Source: Planctomycetaceae bacterium | GTDB lineage: Bacteria; Planctomycetota; Planctomycetia; Pirellulales; Pirellulaceae | Assembly (NCBI GenBank): GCA_007695205.1 | Contig: REEF01000471.1 | Coordinates: 1 to 6,410, forward strand | Direction: 5' to 3' | Length of the DNA: 6,410 nucleotides | In this document: positions 1-4,446 of the stretch, piece by piece | How positions within the stretch are numbered: the stretch's first letter is position 1 | How the letters are laid out: the number at the start of each line of letters is the position of its first letter | Position numbers and translations under genes: made by a program | The notes under the pieces: model-generated | Told to the model about the DNA's origin: nothing | What the model saw: only the letters and a program-made list of their open reading frames with translations | Databases searched by the model: none

Positions 1-1298
1 GAGGCCACCGCGCACAGGTTGATCAACCATAGCGTGAGAGAGATTTGCCGGAATTCGCCCTGCAGCACTTTGATTGCGGTGTGGCTGAGAAAGCCCCAGA
101 CGATGCCCTGAGTAATGCTGTACGTCAGCGGGATCAGGATCATCGAGAGGAACGCCGGGATCGCACTTTCGAAATCATCCCAGGGCACTTTGCGGACCGG
201 TCCGATCATAAAGACGCCGATCAACACCAGCACCGGCGCCGTGGCGACCTCGGGGACAAACGACAGCAGCGGACTGAGAAAGGCAAAGGGCAGAAATAGC
301 AGGCCGGTCACGATGGCCGTCAACCCCGTACGCCCGCCCTCTTCGACTCCGGCAGCGCTTTCGATGTAGGTGGTCCCGCTGGAGGTTCCGAACAGCCCGG
401 ACAACATGGAAGCGATCGCATCGACCAAGAGAGCTTGTGCCACATTTTTGGGCTGTCCCGTATCCGGCTCGATGAACCCACCGACCTCCGAGACACCGAC
501 GAACGTGGACAGGCTGTCGAACAGATCCGTGAACGTCAGCGCGAAAATGGGCAGCAGCATGCCCCACGTCAGCGCACCGGCAATATCCAGTTGGAACAGC
601 ACCTCGGTGCTCGGCAACGCGACCCAGCGATCGGGCATCACGGCAAATGGGGCGTCGCCCCAGGTTTCGGCGATCCGACTGGCGGTCAAGGCCAACAGCG
701 ACGTCCCGGCGATGCCCCAGATCAAGGCGCCGCGCCATCGACGAATCACCAACCAGCCGGTTCCTAGCAGGCCGACAACGAAAACGATCCGCTGGACGTT
801 CATCCCACCAAAACGAACGATCGTCACCGGATCGCCGACCACAAAACCGACTTTTTGCAACCCGATGAACGCCAGGAACAGGCCGATTCCCGCCGCAACC
901 CCAAATCGTACCGGTGGCGGGATCGCCGCGACGATGCGCTCGCGGATCCGAAAAACCGAAAGCAGCAGGAAGACGAATCCCGACACGAAGACGGCCCCCA
1001 GCGCCGTCTGCCAAGGAACGCCCATTCCGATCACGATCCCGTAGGTGAAGAAGGCGTTGATCCCCATCCCCGGTGCGATCGCAAACGGCAGATTGGCCAA
1101 CAGCCCCATCAGGATCGACCCGCAAGCTGCGACCAGGACCGTCGCCAGCAGTGCGCCGTCGCGCGGCATGCCGGCTTCCTCCAGGATGGCAGGATTGACG
1201 ATGATGATGTACGCCATGGTCAGGAACGTGGCGATACCGGCTCGCACCTCGGTCCGCACGCGGGTCCCATCCATCTTTTCGTGAAACAGCCATTCCAT
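1..1298 (-). CDS. NCS2/AzgA-type purine (guanine/hypoxanthine/adenine) permease, C-terminus cut by window edge
   Basis: Inner-membrane permease expected to import a purine base (guanine, hypoxanthine or adenine) by proton symport, feeding purine salvage. The 432 visible residues read openly to the left edge. The AzgA/PbuG/GhxP branch of NCS2 is about 430-450 residues long, so only a few C-terminal residues are missing. Family hallmarks are visible in order: TFLTMAYIIIVNP (residues 24-36, TM1), PGMGINAFFTY (76-86), a hydrophobic helix ending before FRIRERI (116-122), FTDLFDSLSTFVGV (256-269), and GTSSGTTYIESAAGVEEGGR (304-323), the substrate-region signature of this branch. Many further hydrophobic segments fit a polytopic protein. 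The ATG at 1298 is chosen because a strong Shine-Dalgarno lies 7 bases upstream and because the protein begins at the usual distance before TM1. The exact base cannot be told from sequence. No functional link to the neighbouring genes is evident. Confidence 0.95.
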   Translation of the reverse strand, partial: MEWLFHEKMDGTRVRTEVRAGIATFLTMAYIIIVNPAILEEAGMPRDGALLATVLVAACGSILMGLLANLPFAIAPGMGINAFFTYGIVIGMGVPWQTALGAVFVSGFVFLLLSVFRIRERIVAAIPPPVRFGVAAGIGLFLAFIGLQKVGFVVGDPVTIVRFGGMNVQRIVFVVGLLGTGWLVIRRWRGALIWGIAGTSLLALTASRIAETWGDAPFAVMPDRWVALPSTEVLFQLDIAGALTWGMLLPIFALTFTDLFDSLSTFVGVSEVGGFIEPDTGQPKNVAQALLVDAIASMLSGLFGTSSGTTYIESAAGVEEGGRTGLTAIVTGLLFLPFAFLSPLLSFVPEVATAPVLVLIGVFMIGPVRKVPWDDFESAIPAFLSMILIPLTYSITQGIVWGFLSHTAIKVLQGEFRQISLTLWLINLCAVA

Positions 1299-1305
1299 GC
1301 AGAAG

Positions 1306-1314
1306 TCCTTCCTC
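1306..1314 (-). promoter_or_regulatory. Ribosome binding site of the purine permease gene
   Basis: On the minus strand this reads GAGGAAGGA, a strong Shine-Dalgarno match, with a 7-base spacer to the ATG at 1298. It fixes the permease start: the same frame stays open for several codons upstream, but no better-placed initiation signal is seen there. Confidence 0.8.
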
Positions 1315-1370
1315 GTGCAGGGCGTCTGGGGATCGATCAGCGGGCACAGAACCTGCCCAACCGTTCGGCT

Positions 1371-1387
1371 CGTGTTTATAGCACACG
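1371..1387 (-). promoter_or_regulatory. Candidate extended -10 promoter of the permease inside a short palindrome
   Basis: Read on the minus strand, 1383-1375 is TGCTATAAA, an extended -10 element (TGn plus TATAAA, five of six to TATAAT). This would give a leader of about 70 bases before the permease ATG. No good -35 hexamer lies 16-18 bases upstream, which an extended -10 can tolerate. The element is framed by a 5-bp inverted repeat, CGTGT (1371-1375) and ACACG (1383-1387), so a repressor could bind there. That part is inference. Confidence 0.4.
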
Positions 1388-1446
1388 CGTCGCAGACCGC
1401 CCAGCCGTTACGGCCATTAAGCTCGATCGGATCGAAAACAATTTCC

Positions 1447-1467
1447 GACTTTTTCCGAAGAAAAGTC
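1447..1467. repeat. Inverted repeat (7-bp stem, 7-base loop) in the intergenic region
   Basis: GACTTTT (1447-1453) is perfectly complementary to AAAAGTC (1461-1467) around a 7-base loop. The stem is A/T-rich and would be modest in RNA. It lies about 150 bases upstream of the permease start and 175 bases upstream of the small gene. No T-run follows on either strand, so it is not a standard terminator. It could be a protein-binding palindrome. On the minus strand its edge overlaps a TTGACT hexamer (1464-1469), which has only a poor -10 at the right distance. Confidence 0.35.
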
Positions 1468-1575
1468 AAAGTCCGGTTCGACCATCGCGCAAGCGTGACC
1501 TAAGTTTGCTCAACCGGGCGTTGTCGCGTGATCGGGTCGATCGGAAAAGCGGCGACGACCGCCAGCCTTCCCATG

Positions 1576-1602
1576 ACACTCGCCCAGATCAAGGCCGAGT
1601 GT
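1576..1602 (+). repeat. Inverted repeat in the presumed leader of the small membrane protein gene
   Basis: ACACTCG (1576-1582) pairs perfectly with CGAGTGT (1596-1602). After one mismatch, two more inner pairs (1584-1585 with 1593-1594) could form. The structure ends about 40 bases before the small gene's ATG. It could be an operator or a leader hairpin. There is no T-run, so it is not a simple terminator. Confidence 0.35.
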
Positions 1603-1642
1603 TCCCACCGTTTTCTCACCCCTTACCCCTCCAGGTGTTACG

Positions 1643-1765
1643 ATGACCGAATTACTTGCTGTCTCGATGGTTTCCGTGTATCTCGTGGCCATGGTTGGCG
1701 CGATCGTCGCCACCCAGGTGTTGCGTACGCAGATTCGTCGCCTCACGTCGCTTCGCAAATCCTAG
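1643..1765 (+). CDS. Predicted 40-residue single-span membrane protein
   Basis: A short open frame of 40 codons ends in TAG. Residues about 4-27 form an uninterrupted hydrophobic stretch (leucine, alanine, valine and methionine rich, with one tyrosine) long enough for one transmembrane helix. The N-terminus carries a single acidic residue (E3). The C-terminal tail from residue 28 is strongly basic (R28, R32, R33, R38, K39), which predicts an N-out/C-in orientation by the positive-inside rule. AGGTG at 1633-1637, five bases before the ATG, is a usable Shine-Dalgarno. The gene converges on the symporter gene with only 15 bases between stop codons and diverges from the permease. I do not recognise a family. 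The combination of ribosome binding site, ordered topology and a unique reading direction supports a real gene, but its shortness leaves doubt. Confidence 0.5.
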   Translation: MTELLAVSMVSVYLVAMVGAIVATQVLRTQIRRLTSLRKS

Positions 1766-1780
1766 CGTTTCCTGCATCCT

Positions 1781-1809
1781 TCAAAACTCCGGCCGCCCTG
1801 GGCGGTCGG
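1781..1809 (-). terminator. Possible weak terminator hairpin spanning the symporter stop codon
   Basis: On the minus strand the last codons of the symporter gene form a G/C-rich inverted repeat (1789-1796 with 1802-1809, eight pairs including one G-U, five-base loop). It is followed two bases later by TTTT and the TGA stop at 1783-1781. The T-run is short and the hairpin lies inside the coding sequence, where proline/arginine codons alone could produce it. Support is therefore weak. Confidence 0.25.
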
Positions 1810-3256
1810 AGCTTCTCCTCTGGACAACGCCCAGCCAGACGGCGACCAACCACGCGGCGCCGAACGTCGTCAGGGCGCCTACCACGGTGTACCAAGGCCA
1901 GGCCAGCGGCGTCGCGAATTTCGCGATGCTGACGGCGATGGTGCCGACCACCAACCCGATTAGCGCGGCTCCCTGGCCGACTCGCCGAGTAAAGATGCCC
2001 AACGCAAACAGGCCCAGTAGAATCCCGTTGGTGAATCCGGCGATGGCCAACGCATCGTTGACCACGCTGGCCGAGTATCGAGCCGCTCCGATCGCGATCC
2101 CGATCTGCAACAGTCCAAACCCGACGGTCAGGCCTCGGCACCAGGCCACGCGCCGTTGGGGAGAAATCTGATCCAACCGCCACCACGCGCCGAAATCGTG
2201 TAGCAATGCGGCCGCGGAAGAATTCAGGGAACTGGACAACGTGCTCATCGCTGCTGCGAAAACAGCGGCCAACGTCAACCCGGCAACCCCCACAGGCATG
2301 TCCCGGATGATGAAGACGGCCAGCGCTTCATCAACGCGCTGGATCTGCTGCTCGGGCGGGAACTGAGCGAAGTAACAGGCCAAAGCGATCCCCACCCCGA
2401 GAAACAACGCGAATTGCGCGATCACCACCAGTCCGCTGGCCAGCAGGGCGCGAACGGCATCCCCAAAACAACGCGCCGACAGGTAGCGTTGGACCATCAT
2501 CTGGTCGGTCCCATGCGTTCCCAACGATAGAAAAGCACCGCCGATCAGACCGGCCCACAACGTATGTGATTCGGTCCAGTCCCAACGGGTGTCGAACATC
2601 CTGAGCTTGCCCTGATCGACCGCGAACTGCAGCACCTGTTCCCAGCCGCCGGGCAATCGTTGCACCATGACAATCAGCGCCAGGATGCCACCCGCCAGGT
2701 AGATAACCAATTGGATGCAATCGTTCCAGACCACCGACCGCATGCCGCCCAACAGGGTGTACAGGATCGTCACCACCGAAACCATCACGATGCACCACGG
2801 CAGTGCCAGATTCAGCATGTTGTGCAACACCAAAGCTGCCAGGAACAAACGCAATCCATCGCCCAGATTCCTAGCGACCAGGAACAAAAGGGATGCCATG
2901 CGTTGAGTCGCTCCGCCAAATCGCCGATTCAATACCTCGTAGGCCGTAAACATCTGGCCACGGAAATAGGCGGGTAACAGGAACACCACGACCAGGCAGC
3001 GGCCCAGCGCGAACCCCATCGCCAGTTGCAGGAAACGAAGATCGCCACCCGACTGATACGCCAGTCCTGGAATGCTCAGAAAGGTCGCCGTGCTGGTCTC
3101 CGTTGCCACGATCGATCCCAGCAGCGCCCACCATGGCAACGACCGGTTGCCCAAAAGGTAACCGGTCAGATCCTGTTGGCCCCGACCGACCCAGGCGCCC
3201 AGCCAAACGACTCCCACCAAATACAGGCCGATCACACAATAATCCAGCGGATGCAC
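1781..3256 (-). CDS. Sodium:solute symporter, SSS/SLC5 family
   Basis: Polytopic inner-membrane carrier of 491 residues that should couple solute uptake to sodium entry. Family features from the GTG start: TM1 begins directly at the N-terminus (PLDYCVIGLYLVGVVWLGAW, residues 3-22). The unwound sodium/substrate segment VATETSTATFLSIPG lies at 50-64. GGMRSVVWNDCIQ (170-182) is the family signature loop and helix. GTDQMMVQRYL lies at 249-259, and AAAMSTLSSSLNS (334-346) is the serine/threonine-rich Na2-site helix. Length and order match the family, with about 13 spans expected. Substrate is not readable: relatives carry sugars, sialic acid, amino acids, monocarboxylates or iodide. The neighbouring MurQ-kinase gene suggests an amino sugar (inference). 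The gene starts 51 bases after the HEPN-partner gene on the same strand, without a terminator between them, so it may be co-transcribed. The GTG at 3256 is preferred to the ATG at 3298, which has no ribosome binding site. Confidence 0.93.
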   Translation of the reverse strand: MHPLDYCVIGLYLVGVVWLGAWVGRGQQDLTGYLLGNRSLPWWALLGSIVATETSTATFLSIPGLAYQSGGDLRFLQLAMGFALGRCLVVVFLLPAYFRGQMFTAYEVLNRRFGGATQRMASLLFLVARNLGDGLRLFLAALVLHNMLNLALPWCIVMVSVVTILYTLLGGMRSVVWNDCIQLVIYLAGGILALIVMVQRLPGGWEQVLQFAVDQGKLRMFDTRWDWTESHTLWAGLIGGAFLSLGTHGTDQMMVQRYLSARCFGDAVRALLASGLVVIAQFALFLGVGIALACYFAQFPPEQQIQRVDEALAVFIIRDMPVGVAGLTLAAVFAAAMSTLSSSLNSSAAALLHDFGAWWRLDQISPQRRVAWCRGLTVGFGLLQIGIAIGAARYSASVVNDALAIAGFTNGILLGLFALGIFTRRVGQGAALIGLVVGTIAVSIAKFATPLAWPWYTVVGALTTFGAAWLVAVWLGVVQRRSSDRPGRPEF

Positions 3257-3265
3257 GCTCAGGAA

Positions 3266-3271
3266 CCTCCC
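3266..3271 (-). promoter_or_regulatory. Ribosome binding site that selects the GTG start of the symporter
   Basis: The minus strand reads GGGAGG here, nine bases before the GTG at 3256. The upstream in-frame ATG at 3298 has no purine-rich sequence in front of it, and using it would add 14 residues rich in Arg, His and Phe before TM1. The internal GTG is therefore the likely start. Confidence 0.7.
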
Positions 3272-3307
3272 GTGTACAAAACGTCGAGTAGCGTGCATGA
3301 TTCGGAT

Positions 3308-3709
3308 TCATGGCGTTGCCATGAGTGCCGCAGTCGGCGGATAAATGCACGCGCCGTCTATGCTTGTTCCGCCAAGCGACGACCCACCGTAACGCGTCAC
3401 CAGGGGCGCCGGATAGCGATCGCGAATTCGAATGGCATCCTGAGCAATCGGATCTGACGAATTCAATAACTTGATTTGAAAAGGATCGAGCCACTGACTG
3501 CGTTTGCCGCTGAGTTTTCGTAGCGCCTGGCCGTAGGCGACATCAAAGTTCCCGTCGTCGATGTCGTCAGACGCCACGTACAAAAAGACATCATCCGATT
3601 CTGCGGGAACGATCCAAAACGCAACAGAAACAGTAACGTAATCGTTGAAGTCACGGACAAACTCCGCGCCTGCGTCGATCCGCTCGGTTACCAATAGTTC
3701 TTCACCCAT
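3308..3709 (-). CDS. HEPN-associated conserved hypothetical protein (133 residues)
   Basis: Predicted soluble protein of 133 residues with no signal peptide or membrane span. I recognise its general look from proteins encoded next to small HEPN-domain genes, but know no assigned function. Visible blocks are an N-terminal helix with AGAEFVRDFNDY (residues 13-24), a beta-rich core with VAFWIVPAESDDVFLYVASD (29-48), NFDVAYGQALRKL (54-66), DPFQIKLLNSSDP (75-87), and a glycine-rich C-terminal end RYGGSSLGGTSIDGACIYP (106-124). It overlaps the 3' end of the HEPN gene by 22 bases, which implies translational coupling. TGGAG at 3717-3721, seven bases before the ATG at 3709, lies inside the HEPN coding sequence and supports this start. 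It might be an antitoxin or regulatory partner of the HEPN protein, but that rests only on the arrangement. G+C is lower than in the flanking metabolic genes (48% in the line 3541-3600). Confidence 0.85.
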   Translation of the reverse strand: MGEELLVTERIDAGAEFVRDFNDYVTVSVAFWIVPAESDDVFLYVASDDIDDGNFDVAYGQALRKLSGKRSQWLDPFQIKLLNSSDPIAQDAIRIRDRYPAPLVTRYGGSSLGGTSIDGACIYPPTAALMATP

Positions 3710-4107
3710 GGGAGTACTCCATCGGTATTGTCGGTTAGTGCGTGAAATAGTTTTTCAGCCTGAGGCCGCGTGGACATGCGGTACCGGCTGGCCTCGGACC
3801 AGTCCTTTGCGATCATCCAGTGTTGGCCGAGCGTAATACTGGTACCCGCTGCTTTGTCCCGTTCGATGGTTAGACCAGCAAGCCGGACCAACTCTTCGAT
3901 GTCGTGCGTCCAACAGTTTTGTGTATATTTTTTATCCTTAAAGATGATTCCGGTTCGGTCGATGTAAGCCAACACGCACGACTTGAGTGCGCATTCAAGT
4001 GCGTAGCCAGCCAAGTAATACGCACCAGGCCACTGATTCGCCGCCAGCAATGCACGGCCGTCGCTGATTCGTTCATCCGAAAGCTGTTGCAACGTTGCAC
4101 GGTTCAA
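3688..4107 (-). CDS. Small HEPN-domain protein
   Basis: A 139-residue protein built almost entirely of one HEPN domain, an all-helical fold found in RNases of toxin-antitoxin and defence systems and in nucleotide-binding proteins. The helix SDGRALLAANQWPGAYYLAG (residues 15-34) running into YALECALKSCVLAYID (35-50) is the characteristic second-helix pattern of the family. CWTHDIEELVRLAGL (65-79) is the second conserved helix, and the VLPWVKNYW ending (131-139) is also typical of small stand-alone members. The usual catalytic R-x4-6-H is not evident: H68 has no arginine 5-7 residues before it (R51 is 17 away), so RNase activity is uncertain. The start is TTG at 4107, chosen because TAGGAG lies seven bases upstream and no ATG occurs in frame before the domain. 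It is the first gene of a minus-strand run with its partner and the symporter. A recognisable promoter lies 45-73 bases upstream. Local G+C falls to about 40% at 3901-3960. Confidence 0.88.
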   Translation of the reverse strand: MNRATLQQLSDERISDGRALLAANQWPGAYYLAGYALECALKSCVLAYIDRTGIIFKDKKYTQNCWTHDIEELVRLAGLTIERDKAAGTSITLGQHWMIAKDWSEASRYRMSTRPQAEKLFHALTDNTDGVLPWVKNYW

Positions 4108-4114
4108 TCGGAAT

Positions 4115-4120
4115 CTCCTA
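4115..4120 (-). promoter_or_regulatory. Ribosome binding site for the TTG-started HEPN gene
   Basis: The minus strand reads TAGGAG, with a seven-base spacer to the TTG at 4107. This signal decides the unusual start codon: the first in-frame ATG is at residue 98, beyond the conserved domain. Confidence 0.7.
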
Positions 4121-4151
4121 ATGGCTCAAGACACGCGGGCAGTTATCGTGA

Positions 4152-4180
4152 AGTAAAACAGTTAACGGGTGTGGTGTCAA
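4152..4180 (-). promoter_or_regulatory. Sigma70-type promoter for the HEPN/partner(/symporter) unit
   Basis: On the minus strand a perfect TTGACA -35 (4180-4175) is followed after 17 bases by TTTACT (4157-4152), four of six to TATAAT. Transcription would start near 4145, leaving a leader of about 40 bases with the TAGGAG ribosome binding site. A small palindrome, CAAG-CA-CTTG (4178-4187), overlaps the -35 and could be a binding site, but it is short enough to be chance. Confidence 0.5.
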
Positions 4181-4271
4181 GCACTTGGGGCGAAAGACCA
4201 GTGGATGGGGGCGGGATATTCGGGCGACGGAGTGTCACATAACTCGCTTGCAAACCTCCGTGTACGAAGAA

Positions 4272-4326
4272 TCTCTGCGCCCCCGGCAGAAGGCCGAATG
4301 GTACCAGATCGAAGCTCGCGCAGAGA
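4272..4326. repeat. Nine-bp perfect inverted repeat upstream of the murQ-kinase promoter
   Basis: TCTCTGCGC (4272-4280) is exactly complementary to GCGCAGAGA (4318-4326), separated by 37 bases. Inside that loop CGGC (4284-4287) and GCCG (4293-4296) can form a second small stem. If transcribed, this would be a branched RNA structure. As DNA it could be two half-sites for a looping or dimeric regulator. It lies upstream of the predicted plus promoter. Confidence 0.4.
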
Positions 4327-4331
4327 CGGGA

Positions 4332-4372
4332 ACAGACCCGACGGCGGATACATGCTTGACAGACCGACGGCG
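4332..4372. repeat. Near-perfect direct repeat overlapping the murQ-kinase promoter
   Basis: ACAGACCCGACGGCG (4332-4346) recurs as ACAGACCGACGGCG (4359-4372), differing by one missing C, with starts 27 bases apart. The second copy begins inside the TTGACA -35 box and covers most of the spacer, a position where a bound regulator would block or recruit RNA polymerase. Confidence 0.45.
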
Positions 4373-4383
4373 AGGCAGACAAT
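4356..4383 (+). promoter_or_regulatory. Sigma70-type promoter for the MurQ-kinase gene
   Basis: A perfect TTGACA -35 (4356-4361) is followed after 16 bases by GACAAT (4378-4383), four of six to TATAAT. The predicted transcription start is near 4390, giving a leader of about 57 bases before the start codon at 4447. Confidence 0.5.
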
Positions 4384-4446
4384 TGGCGATTCGAAACTCG
4401 TTTGCGGTTGCGTTGGCGAATATGGGTTCTGTGAAACAGGCTGTCG

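Larger units (their letters stand above)
1299..1642. other. Divergent intergenic region between the permease and the small membrane protein gene
   Basis: These 344 bases lie between the start of the minus-strand permease and the start of the plus-strand small gene. I see no convincing protein-coding frame: the short open frames here have unnatural composition, lack ribosome binding sites, or are antisense. The region holds the permease ribosome binding site and an extended -10 candidate near 1375-1383. It also holds a small hairpin at 1447-1467 and a second inverted repeat at 1576-1602 in the presumed leader of the small gene. I looked for a purine-riboswitch core in front of the permease and did not recognise one. 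Confidence 0.6.
4108..4446. other. Divergent control region between the HEPN unit and the MurQ-kinase gene
   Basis: These 339 bases contain no gene I can support. From left to right they hold the HEPN ribosome binding site, the minus-strand promoter (4152-4180), and about 90 bases without recognised features. After these come a 9-bp inverted repeat (4272-4280/4318-4326), a pair of near-identical direct repeats (4332-4346/4359-4372), and the plus-strand promoter (4356-4383) whose -35 lies at the second repeat. A plus-strand open frame of 93 codons starting with GTG at 4169 ends at 4450, overlapping the next start. Its composition (scattered Cys, Trp, Gly, Arg) and lack of a ribosome binding site argue against it being a gene. 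Confidence 0.6.

Noticed and set aside
175..1386. Long minus-strand open frame of 403 codons over the permease region
   Set aside because: Its translation is rich in Arg, Gly, Asp and His with no domain pattern. The adjacent frame gives a textbook AzgA permease, so this is a G+C-driven shadow.
1464..1469. TTGACT as a -35 element for the permease on the minus strand
   Set aside because: At 16-18 bases downstream the best hexamer matches TATAAT at only about three positions. The extended -10 at 1375-1383 is a better candidate.
1297..1503. 68-codon plus-strand frame starting next to the permease start
   Set aside because: No ribosome binding site, overlaps the permease leader and promoter candidate in antisense, and has no recognisable pattern.
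1299..1642. Purine riboswitch in front of the purine permease
   Set aside because: I could not find the conserved purine-aptamer core sequences or the three-way junction pairing on the minus strand.
3352..3388. GGSSLGGTSID in the HEPN partner as a possible MNT nucleotidyltransferase motif (GSxxxG...D)
   Set aside because: It lies at the C-terminus rather than near the N-terminus, the D-x-D metal pair is absent, and the rest of the protein does not resemble the MNT fold.
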